The translations under genes and the position numbers were made by a program. The notes under the pieces are model-generated. The model saw only the letters and a program-made list of their open reading frames with translations. It was not told where the DNA came from and ran no database searches. Shown here in pieces: positions 1-9,294 of a DNA stretch of 64,000 bases (positions are counted from its first letter, which is position 1; the number at the start of each line of letters is the position of its first letter). This DNA is from Eriocheir sinensis (Eukaryota; Arthropoda; Malacostraca; Decapoda; Varunidae), in contig NC_066531.1 in the NCBI RefSeq assembly GCF_024679095.1, positions 8,800,761 to 8,864,760 of the forward strand. Reading direction: 5' to 3'.

Positions 1-135
1 TCTGATTCTCGTATAATACGTAGGTTGTCCAGTAAGGGTTGCCATACTTCATCATATACAGTATTTACATATTTGCCACCATAGCAGTAAAAACAAGGAT
101 TATCAGAATTTTAGTATGACTTACTTTTTTCGCAA

Positions 136-235
136 TTAAAATTAAATTACAATTACTTTATAATGTAATTAATTATAATTACAATTACTTCATTAAGTTC
201 TACATCCAATTACAATTATAATTACAATTACATAC
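136..235. repeat. AT-rich TAATTACAATTA-type simple repeat
   Basis: Degenerate repeats of AATTACAATTAC run up to the left end of the first LTR element and resume at 4229. The LTR element inserted into this low-complexity tract. Seen directly. Confidence 0.8.
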
Positions 236-616
236 TGTTGTGCTGGAAACTTCCCGCGGCGTCTATGGGGCTCTAGAAGGCTCCGGGAAGAACGAGCATG
301 GGGGCGGGGAGCAAAGCCTCGTCCGCGCCAGGCCAGGCGCCAGGCAGGAAGTGTTGCCAACTCACATATATTTTTGCTACATGTTCTTGTATGATCTAAA
401 ATATACTGTAACATTCTAGCCTGTACTGTACTGGATATATATAGGAGAAGAGGGCGAGAGAGTCCCAGTCCCAGTCATACTAAGCTAGTGGTAAGTGAAG
501 TGTACTACTAAGGAAGAATATTAAACTACAGAAGCTGTGCAAAGTGTTTACATATCCCCCTCCCACGGAGTCTCTTGACGGCGACACGGAACCCAAGTAA
601 CGCGTCCGGCATAACA
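236..616 (+). repeat. 5' LTR of Gypsy element
   Basis: 381 bp, TG...CA ends. It contains a TATATATA box near 434-442 (in GGATATATATAGG), a plausible core promoter, followed by a CCCAGTCCCAGTC stretch. It aligns with 3828-4224, differing by a few substitutions and short indels (for example, extra CCCCGCGGGGCGCG-like bases in the right copy), so the insertion is not brand new. Confidence 0.92.
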
Positions 617-634
617 CTGGCGTCAGGAGTGTAG
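617..634 (+). other. Candidate primer-binding site
   Basis: TGGCGTCAGGAGTG lies one base after the left LTR, the usual place for a minus-strand primer site; TGG pairs with a tRNA CCA end. I do not assign the tRNA. Confidence 0.5.
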
Positions 635-650
635 CCATTTGTTTTTCGCC

Positions 651-2261
651 ATGGAGGCTCGTTCCCAAGCTGCCCAGAGGGACGATATGTTGACTGAACT
701 TTTGGAAGCCTTGAGACTACAGGGGGAGAAACAAGAAAGAGCACAGCAACAACAAGAAAGAGCACAGCAACAACAAGAAAGAGCACTCCAGGAACTCAAA
801 GAACAACAAGAAAAAACACTTTAGGAACTCAAAGAACAACAAGAAAGAGCACAGCAACAGCAAGAAGGAACACTCCAAGAATTCAAAGAACACCTAGAAG
901 ATCGCTTCACAGGATTATAGCTACAGCTAAAAGCAGTACAAGATGGAAGTGAATCAGTGCGAAGAGAAATGACTGATGTGACCACGAACTTGGGACAACG
1001 CCTGATAGAAGTGGAGAAAGAACACACAAATCTTCAACCAGAGATGGAGGTGGTACGAGAGACGACACACAAAGAAATATTAGAAGTGCAGGGAAAGGTG
1101 AACCGTACAAAACAGGCAGTTTGTGATGTAAGTGACAGAGTGAAGGCCCTCGAAGACTGGTTGGCTGGAAACGGACAGCCAGTGCTTGCAGGGGCTAGTT
1201 GTACCCAAGATGCTTCTCCTACGCAAGTCCGGGGTAGTTTGAGCCCTGCTTCGCCTGAGTTTATCCCCGCAAGAAGTTTCGCCAGCCCCATGAGTCTGCT
1301 GGGTTCGCCTGTTAGAAAGAAGCCTCAGGAGTTTGATGGCAAGGTCTCCTGGGAGGCTTACCGCGCTCAGTTTGAGCTGTTGGCAGCCCGGAACGGATGG
1401 GATGACCAAGAGTGCGCGGTACGGCTGGCCACTAGCCTGAAAGGGGCGGCGCTGGAGGTCCTTGCTCAGCTCGATAATGCAACAAAGGGCAGCTACAGCG
1501 GGCTGGCACAGGCGCTGGAGCAACGATATGGGACCAAGCACCAGAACAGGCTCTTCAGGGTAAGGTTCAGAACCCGCAACAGGAGGCGCGGCGAGTCTCT
1601 TCAGGAACTCGCTCAGGACCTTGAGAGCATGGCGCACAAGGCATATCCAGGTGCCACCCCTGACCTGCTGACGGTTTTGCTGCGTGATCAATTCATCGAT
1701 GCCCTGGACAGCCCTCAGCTGAAGATACAAGTGAACCAAGCTAAGCCAACATCAATGCAGGAAGCTCTGGCACGTGCCATGGAGTTTGAGTCCTTTGTTA
1801 GGTCTAGCTTGTCGAGCTTCAGGGACGACTCGACTGCTGGCTTTAGGGCACGAAAGGGCGCTGTCAGCGACACAGACAGGTTCCAAGGAACGTTCTGGTA
1901 CTGCGAGAAGGTTGGGCACAAGGAGAACGAATGCTATAAGAGGAAGAAGGAATATGAAGGTGGCGCTAAGAAGAACCCCAGGGAAGGACCCAAGTGCTGG
2001 ACCAGTGGAGAAAAGGGGCACTGGAAGAATGAGCGTCGGAAAAGTGTGCTCCCGGCGAGGGACCACCACTCGGGCGAGGGAAGAAGAACTGGTTCACGGG
2101 GGCAACGACCAGTCTGTCCTGTACATGCCCCGAAGATATCAATGTGCAGGAAAACCACCATGACGGGCTGCCAAGTGAACAGACTGCGGAGGTGCCATGG
2201 GAAGACTTGGGAAAACTGCAGCGGGAGGACCGAGATCCGAGACCAATTATGGAGTGGCTGA
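651..2261 (+). pseudogene. Gag polyprotein of the Gypsy element (two nonsense codons)
   Basis: The first ATG is at 651. The N-terminal part is a Q/E/R-rich coiled coil with repeats of QQQQERA. The reading frame is broken by TAG at 822-824 and again at 918-920, then stays open from 921 to 2261 in the same frame. The core around 1318-1800 has the retrotransposon Gag fold signature (FDGKVSWEAYRAQFELLA, then LAQALEQRYG). Two Cys/His knuckles follow near 1895-2035 (YCEKVGHKENEC and CWTSGEKGHWKNE); the second has lost its usual final Cys. The last 70 codons run into an unrelated frame because pol was deleted just after the knuckles. In an intact element Gag forms the intracellular particle that packages RNA. 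Confidence 0.85.
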
Positions 2262-3679
2262 GTCAGTCGTCAACGCGACCTGGGTGGGAAGTAATCTCGA
2301 GAGAAAGCCCTACCACCAAGAATTATTGGACTCAGTGGGACACTCTTCGGATAGACGACAGGGTGTTGCAGCGACGCTGGGTTTCTCATGATGGTCTTGA
2401 CCACTACTGGTCCACGGTGATACCTGTGAAGTCCCGGGAAGGCGTCTTGAAAGAAATGCACGACATCACCAACGGACACCTTGGCGTAAAGAAGACACTG
2501 AGTCGCCTGAGCCAAAGGTTCTATTGGGTTGGCATGAGGAAGGACGTGGAAGAATGGTGTCACGCGTGAGAGGTGTGCTGTGCAAAGAAGGGCCCCAAGA
2601 AGCGTCACCGTGCCCCATTGCAACTATACCAGGTTGGAGCCCCCATGGAACGGGTGGCAGTGGATATAGCAGGACCCTTGCCTCTGACGACGAACGGAAA
2701 TAGGTACATCTGCGTCACAATGGATTACTTCACCAAGTGGCCGGAAGCCTACGCCATCCCTGACCAGGAAGCCACTACCATCGCCAAGGTTTTGGTGGAG
2801 GAGTTCTTCTGTCGCTTCGGTGTGCCTAACGAGCTCCATTCCGACCAGGAAAGGAATTTTGAGTCAACAGTCCTTGCTGAGTGCTGCAAGCTTCTGGGTA
2901 TCAAGAAGACCCGGACCACCCCTCTGCACCCACAGTCAGATGGAATGGTTGAGAGGTTTAACTGGACGTTGGGCCAGGAGTTGGCCAAGCAGTGCAACAA
3001 TGATCAGTCTTCATGGGATCAGAAGGTGCCTGCGCTTCTAATGGCCTACAGGTCTGCCGCCCACGAGACTACGGGGTATTCACCGGCAAAGCTGATGTTT
3101 GGACGTGAGCTGCGATTGCCGGTGGACCTACTGACAGGAAGGCCTCCTGGGGAAAGCCTTCCAAGGGACGCCTCCAGTTTTGCCCGTCAACTAGAGGAAC
3201 GGCTGGAAGAGGTGCACCATCAAGTCCGTGGTGCCTTGAAGTTCTCCGGGGAGGCCATGAAGCGCGGTTACAATATGAGGGCAAGCCACGTTGACTTCAA
3301 GGAAGGAGACCAAGTCTGGCTTTACAACCCGCAGAGGAAGAAAGGACAGTCTCCGAAGTTACAGAGCCCCTGGGAAGGCCCTTACACTGTGCTAGAACGC
3401 CTCTCCGACGTGACTTACCGAATCCGGAGAACGGAAAGGACCATGCCGAAAGTTGTCCACGTCAACCGCCTATGGAGGTACCACGGTCCGGGAAACTACA
3501 CCTGGAACAACTACAGACACCCAGCAGCCGACGGAAACGCAAAGGACGTCCAGGACCGAGATGAGGTCGACGACGACATAGGCCTTCTGGACCTTTCAGC
3601 CGAGGGAGAGAACCTCCCGGCTTCGGCAGATGTTCCAGGGACACCCCAAGAAGCGGACGACGACGAGGCGCACCAGTAG
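2144..3679 (+). pseudogene. Integrase of the Gypsy element (one nonsense codon)
   Basis: The frame contains a zinc-binding HHCC-type module (EMHDITNGHLGVKKTLSR...WCHA), then a TGA at 2567-2569 where the family has an arginine before the second Cys. The rve catalytic core follows with its acidic triad visible: Asp in VAVDIAGPLP, Asp in LHSDQERNF and Glu in DGMVERFNW. The C-terminal DNA-binding part ends with PKVVHVNRLWRYHGP. Integrase joins the cDNA to chromosomal DNA. No reverse transcriptase or RNase H precedes it, which is abnormal for a Ty3/Gypsy pol. An acidic tail (DEVDDDIGLLDL) closes the frame. Confidence 0.88.
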
Positions 3680-3810
3680 ACAGACGCGCAGGAGGCACCG
3701 GGCAGACGACAGAGACAACGCAGGCGTCCACAGCGATGCGACGATTATTATGTTTTTGATTAATTCTCTTATGTTTGTATATAGTTAAGTGTGTGATCGG
3801 GACGATCACA

Positions 3811-3827
3811 ATTAAGAGGGGGAATAG
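3811..3827 (+). other. Polypurine tract
   Basis: ATTAAGAGGGGGAATAG directly abuts the right LTR; this is the expected plus-strand priming site of an LTR element. Confidence 0.75.
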
Positions 3828-4224
3828 TGTTGTGCTGGAAACTTTCCCCGGCGTCTATGGGGCTCTAGCAGGCTCCGGGAAGAGCGAGCATGGGGGCGGG
3901 GAGCAAAGCCTCGTTCGCGCCCCGCGGGGCGCGGCCAGGCGCCAGGCGGGAAGTGTTGCCAACTCACATATATTTTTGCTACATGTTCTTGTATGATCTA
4001 AAATATACTGTAACATTCTAGACTGTACTGTTCTGGATATATATAGGAGAAGAGGGCGAGAGAGTCCCAGTCCCAGTCCCAGTTATAGTAAGATAGTGGT
4101 AAGTGAAGTGTACTACTAAGGAAGAATATTAAACTACAGAAGCTGTGCAAAGTGTTTACATATCTCCCTCCCACGGAGTCTCCTGACGGCGACACGGTAC
4201 CCAAGTAACGCGTCCGGCATAACA
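3828..4224 (+). repeat. 3' LTR of Gypsy element
   Basis: 397 bp partner of 236-616 with the same ends and a TATATATA box near 4034-4043. It is followed by the ATAC duplication at 4225-4228 and by the AT-rich repeat in which the element sits. Confidence 0.92.
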
Positions 4225-4228
4225 ATAC

Positions 4229-4692
4229 TTTAATGTAATTAATTACATTTCAATTAAATTACAATTACAATTACTCCAACCCTGGGACTCGTGTGACATG
4301 GCCCTGCCGGTTCCCTGCTGTTCCTTGCTGTGGGTGATCTGCTGCGTCTGGGTTTGTGCTAACACTTTGGGCCAGGCGTTGTGGTTTACAGGAAGCTGAC
4401 TGCCATACCTTTATGATGTGCCCAGGGCTGTGGGCTGTTACCGCTGGTTGGTCAATATTGTAAGTAAATGTGCTTGTTTTAGGTTAGGTAATTTATGTGA
4501 ACTTGCTAGTTGATGACAGAATATTTAGGAGTATGTGAGCTTGGATACAATGAGATTTGTAAGACATGTGGTATTAAGTTTTGTGATGTTTGGGGTAATT
4601 AGGTGATTGTTCTCAGGTTGGATCGACTTAATAAAGTTGAATGCAACGCTCGACCCTCTCTACCCAGCGGTTTGACGGAACAATCCAACAAT
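4229..4692 (+). other. AT repeat remainder and BEL/Pao leader
   Basis: 4229-4275 continues the AATTACAATTA repeat. 4276-4692 has no ORF of note and leads into the BEL/Pao Gag. An AATAAA lies near 4630. I looked for a BEL LTR here and could not pair it with any downstream copy. Confidence 0.5.
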
Positions 4693-5880
4693 ATGGCCCC
4701 CAAGAACCCCAACGAGGAGGGGGACACTGATGAGATGATTCGCTCATTAAGGCGGCAGCGAGGAACAGCAAAGGGTCGACTCACAATGCAGGTGAAATTG
4801 TTTGATGACTTAATTGGTAGGAAACCCCCTGTTGAATGTGAAGTGTTAGAAGACGTATTTAAGGAAATATGTGAATTGTTTGACAACATAGAAAAGTTGA
4901 ATAGTGAACTGCTTGATATACTTGATGAGGATTCGCAGAGTGAACCCTTGTGCTACATCACTGACGTATAGAGGACCAAGTGTGATACTCAGTCCAAATT
5001 AATATTATTTAGAAATGAGACTAGTAAGGTTACTTCAGGTGGTGATAGTTGTAACATATTGATTAAGAAAGTAGACCCTCCCATATTTAATGATCATGTT
5101 AGAGAATTCCCCACATTTGTTAAGGACTATTCTAGACTTATGATTTCTCGGCATGGAAAACACCCATTCATACTGCGAATGTCGTTTCAAGGAAAAGCTA
5201 AGGAAGCTATAGGAAGACTGGATAACTTTGATCAAATGTGGGACAGGCTACAAGAGCGCTTTGGATCATCAGCCAAAATAGTGGATGCAGTGATAGGAGA
5301 AATTTGCACTTTAAAACCAGTGCCTGAGGGAAATAAGTCCAGACTTTTGAGCTTGATTAGTGTAGTAGAACAAGCATGGTTAGACCTAAAGAAAATTGGT
5401 AAACTGAATGAGATTACCAATTCATCCAGTTTAATGAAGGTTGAAAGGCTGCTTCCAGCCGATTTGAAAAGAGAGTGGACTCGCAAGGCCATGGACTTAG
5501 ATGATGAGAAATTTGAGAAGTTAGCTCAATTCTTAACTGGGGAGCGCCGAGCTATTGAGTATATGGAGGATGAACTAAGACTTACAAAGGCAGAAGCCAA
5601 AGCGTCAGTCCATCTTGCTTCCACTGAGAGTGAAACTGAGGCATCAACTCTCGTACAAGCAGTTAGTAAACTGGCACAAACTCAAGAAACAAGCCAGAAA
5701 GAAATTCTAAATTGTTTCAACAATATGACCCAAACTGTAATGAATGTGCTTGGCCAGAATCAAAATCGTAGTAACACCTTTAACCATAACCCAGGATACA
5801 GAGGTTTTACTAAGGGTTGTTGGTTTCACAACAACAATTCACATTCACATTCAATTCACAACTTTTCGAAAATTGAATGA
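4693..5880 (+). pseudogene. BEL/Pao Gag (DUF1759-like)
   Basis: The probable start is ATG 4693 (MAPKNPNEEGDTDEMIRS). TAG at 4969-4971 interrupts the frame, which continues open to 5880. The segment from 5060 (DPPIFNDHVREFPTFVKDY) through QERFGSSAKIVDAVIGEI is the conserved DUF1759 Gag region of BEL elements. The frame is lost near 5850, in a CATTCACATTCA repeat just before the zinc knuckle. Confidence 0.82.
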
Positions 5881-6169
5881 TGAAAAAATGGAACATCTGC
5901 GAGCTTTTGGTGCCTGTTTTTTGTGCTTAGAGCCTACACACACTAGCAGATATTGTAGCAAAAGAAGCGGCTGTGATGTTAAGATAAATGGCCATGATGT
6001 ATGCGGCAAGAGGCACCATCCATTCTTGCATTCAGTTTTTACTAAAGACACACAGACTCTCAAAGCTTCTACTAATTTTTTAGACAGGAAAGGCATATTG
6101 CTGATGATGAGTAACATTAAAGGTGGATCCCGGAATCTCCTGGCATTTTTTATCCAGGAAGCAACTTGA
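5744..6169 (+). pseudogene. BEL/Pao zinc knuckle segment
   Basis: This frame carries CFLCLEPTHTSRYC followed by CDV and CGKRHHPFLH, the Cys/His array between Gag and protease in BEL/Pao polyproteins. It is offset from the Gag frame by a frameshift near 5860 and from the protease frame by another near 6150. Confidence 0.75.
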
Positions 6170-6537
6170 CAATGATCACTCATGCCGCGGCCAGGGAGCG
6201 AGGTCTTAAAGGTTTGGATGTGGGTATGACCTTAACAAAGGTAGGGAATCAGACAGAAAATATTGAAAGCAAGAGATATAAGGTGCCACTATTTGATGAA
6301 GATGCTAATGAATGGGTAACAGATGCAGTAGGTTTTGATGAAATAACATCTGAGGTATGCAAAGTGAATATGAAAGAAATTGCATCAGTTTTAGGAGTCC
6401 AACCTCATCAGATAGAAAGACCAGGTGGCACGGTAGATCTACTTATTGGATCAGATTACTGCTCTCTCTTTCCGAGGGTAATAAGAACAGTGGGGTACTT
6501 GAAGTTGATGCGAGGTCCTTTCGGTTTGTGTGTGTAG
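6148..6537 (+). pseudogene. BEL/Pao aspartic protease (DUF1758-like), catalytic Asp lost
   Basis: The frame opens with FYPGSNLTMIT, the position of the protease active-site loop (family form W/F-D-x-G-S). The aspartate position is occupied by Tyr, encoded by TAT at 6151-6153; a single base change would explain this. A typical DUF1758 C-terminal box, IDLLIGSDY-like (VDLLIGSDYCSLFP), lies near 6436-6475. The frame ends at TAG 6535-6537. As read it could not be proteolytically active. Confidence 0.7.
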
Positions 6538-6627
6538 ATATTTGTCTGCAGAAAACCCAGATTAAGCTAAGTTAAATGCTACAGTGAACCACGTGAGATG
6601 TTTCCAGTTAGATGATTATAATTATGA

Positions 6628-7779
6628 TTGAGCCCAGAAGTAATGTTCAAAAAATCACTAAACTCATTCTTTAGGGCAGAGGAATTAGGGATTTCTTGTT
6701 CTCCTCAGTGTGGGGGATGTCGCTGCGGTAAGTGCTCCCTTTCAGGCTCCCTTACACTTAAGGAAGAAAGGGAAGTGAAGTTAATTGAAGACGGATTAAA
6801 ATATGACAAGAACAGTGGAAATTGGGTGTCGGAATATCCTTGGATTAGAAACACCAATGAGCTCCCTAACAATTATTCTCTAGCTCATGCCAGACTAATA
6901 TCCACAGAAAAAGGTTGTACAAGCTTGGCGAAGAGTATACTCGGAGGTATAGTGAACAAATGCAGGAAATGATTGACAGAGTAGCAGCTCGGAAATTAAC
7001 AGAGAAGGAGATACTCCATTATGAGGGCCCCATATTTTACTTACTACATCATGAGGTACACAAACCAGACTCAACATCAACACCGCTCAGGATAGTGTTC
7101 GACTCGTCTGCTTCTTATATGAGATATGTCTTAAATGAATTTCTAGCCAAAGGTCCGAATTGTCTCACGAACATGTTGGGGGGAGTCCTCAGATTTCGCC
7201 AAGACTTCATTGGTATGATTGGTGATATAAAGAAGATGTATAATTGTGTTCAAATATCCCCTTTAGATCAGAACTGTCATAGGTATTTATGGAGGGAAAT
7301 GAGAACGGAGAAGCAGCCTGACCAATATGCCCTAACAAGTTGCTTTTGGAGACAGGCCTGGGGGTGCAATTGCCATGACTGCATTGCGTAAAACTGCACA
7401 AATTTCTAATGAATGTCCTAGGGCTACCAAACTTATTGAAAATGACTCCTATGTAGATGACTTAATAACAAGTGTCGAAGACTATGCAGCTGCTAACGAG
7501 TTAATGCAGGAAGTTGATACTGTGCTGGTCAAAGGAGGATTTCACTTAAAGGAATGGGTAATATCAGGTGAAGGAAACCTTTCAATTCTTCATCCTAAGG
7601 TTGTACTTAGTAGGGAAGAGAAGGTATTAGGGCTAAGTTGGGACCCTTACTATGATCACTTCTGTTTTAAGGTTTGTTTGAACTTTTCTAAGAAAATTAA
7701 AAAAAACTGTTTAATGATGCAGATCTTCAAGAGGATGAGGTTGAGGAAAGGTTACCAGCACAAATTACAAGAAGATTAA
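6628..7779 (+). pseudogene. BEL/Pao reverse transcriptase
   Basis: Three frames are needed. 6628-6972 holds the pre-RT linker with Cys-rich CSPQCGGCRCGKC and the WVSEYPWI / LPNN signature. 6915-7391 holds the fingers and palm start (LRIVFDSSASY, FLAKGPNCLTN, IGDIKKMYNCVQI). 7375-7779 holds the catalytic box YVDDL near 7453. Frameshifts fall near 6950 and 7350. RT copies element RNA into DNA in the particle; this copy cannot make it in one piece. Confidence 0.85.
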
Positions 7780-7790
7780 TATTAAGGCAA

Positions 7791-8470
7791 GTGTCTAGCA
7801 TTTATGACCCCTTAGGTCTTCTCACTCCTTTTACATTAAAATTGAAATTGTTAATGAGAGATATGATGTTGGATGTCAAATGTGATGGTAAGAAGCTGAC
7901 ATGGGATGAGGCTGTCAGCCCCTCTCACTATTATAAATGGAAAGTGATGTTTAAGGAAATGTTTGAACTGGAGTCTATCAACTTTGTCCGGTGTGTGAAG
8001 CCTTGCAATGCCGTAGGTAACCCAGACTTGATTGTATTTGCTGATGGAAGTACAAAAGCTTATGGAACAGTAGCATATGCCAGGTGGGAACTTTCTGATG
8101 GCTCATATAATTGTGTTCTCCTTGCCTCCATAAGTAAGTTGGCTCCATTGAAACAAATAACTGTGCCAAGGTTAGAGTTGTGCGGGGCGATTTTAGCTTG
8201 TCGTCTTACAAATTTCATTGAAAATGAAGTAAAATGGACCTTTGACTCAGTCACCCGTATCACCGATTCGGAGATTGCAAGAGCCCAAATCCAATAGGAT
8301 TCATTCAGATTCAATACGTATGTGGCAAACAAAGTTTCGGAGATTCAATCAAAGAGCTCGCCAACTGAGTGGCATTGGGTGGCGTCTCGCTTAAATGCAG
8401 CAGATAGGTGTACTAGAGGATGTAAACCTAGCCTGTTAGATCATGGGTCAAGCTGGGTTGACCCATGAGT
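7791..8470 (+). pseudogene. BEL/Pao A17 peptidase / RNase H region
   Basis: The frame begins in the conserved SSIYDPLGLLTPFTLKLKLL, known as the Pao retrotransposon peptidase (A17) signature, and continues to the RNase H-like part FADGSTKAYGTVAYARW and ISKLAPLKQITVPRLELCGA. TAG at 8295-8297 interrupts it; the expected ADRCTRGCKP box (8400-8430) lies beyond in the same general frame. Confidence 0.8.
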
Positions 8471-8539
8471 TGACCCTGAGTTTGTGTACTCCCAGAGAAC
8501 AGTGGCCTATTAATCAGAGTTGCAGTGTGAAATTACCAG

Positions 8540-9073
8540 ATGTTTTGTTTGTCAAACAATCAGAAAGTTTCTGTTATTGACGGCAATGATTGTGCTGTGG
8601 ATATCACTCGGTTCAGCAAGTATGATAAACTGATTAATGTTACTGCTAGGGTTTTAAGGGCAGCCAGTTCTAGATCAATCTTGAGCCTGCGTCAAGAACC
8701 AGAAACAAAGCACATTCATGATGCTGAGGTGTATTGGATTAAATTAGCACAGAAGGGCATTGGTAAAGACTGGCAAGTGAGATATCGCAGATTAGGCCCA
8801 ACTATGAACAACGAAGGTATCGTCCTTGTGGGTTCCAGGATAAGCAAATGGCTAAAAGAGAACTGGAACAGAGATGAATTCATTCTACTATTACCTGGTC
8901 ATCCATTTACTAAGCTGTTGATAACCAATCTGCATTACAAAGATCATGCTGGAGTTGAATCCATCCAATGTTCAGACCACACAGACTCTATGCAGAATGG
9001 TGGCCAATTGAAACTACATCAAAGCTTTGCAAGTTCTGCCTTAGCAAACATGAAGGTGAAAAGGTCAAGTTGA
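8540..9073 (+). pseudogene. BEL/Pao integrase N-terminal part
   Basis: The recognisable end is the integrase zinc-binding start (ILLLPGHPFTKLLITNLHYK, then DHAGVES). The catalytic rve core that should follow is absent: after about 9060 the reading frame stops and the sequence becomes AT-rich. This marks a 3' truncation of the element. Confidence 0.75.
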
Positions 9074-9294
9074 TTTTCAAATCAGTTGTTGCACTGAATC
9101 ACTGAAGGTGGAAGTTTATTTCATAATTAAGTTTCTCTGGAAATCAAGAGTTGGTGGGCAAAACAATAAAATAATAATCTATACCAAATAAAACAAATGA
9201 ATGTGTTAAAAAATCAAGATAAACGATAAAAGTTACAACAAAAGTTATGGGAAATCGAACCCATGCCTTTAGAGCAACTGATGAGTGGGGTCAC

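Larger units (their letters stand above)
236..4224 (+). mobile_element. Ty3/Gypsy LTR retrotransposon, internally deleted
   Basis: Two near-identical LTRs (236-616 and 3828-4224) begin TGTTGTGCTGG and end GGCATAACA. They are flanked by the 4-bp direct repeat ATAC (232-235 and 4225-4228), read as the target-site duplication. Internally there is a Gag with nucleocapsid-like Cys/His motifs, then directly an integrase. Protease, reverse transcriptase and RNase H are absent, so about 3 kb of pol appears to be missing near 2090-2150. A priming site follows the left LTR and a polypurine tract precedes the right one. Gag and integrase carry stop codons, so this copy would need proteins from another element to move. 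Confidence 0.93.
4693..9073 (+). mobile_element. BEL/Pao retrotransposon, decayed and 3'-truncated
   Basis: The order of domains is that of BEL/Pao: DUF1759-type Gag, zinc knuckle, aspartic protease (DUF1758), reverse transcriptase, A17-type peptidase/RNase H region, and the zinc-binding start of integrase. At least six frame changes or stops separate them. The rve core of integrase and the 3' LTR are missing, as no such sequence follows 9073. No LTR pair was found, so the ends of the element are not defined. Confidence 0.85.
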
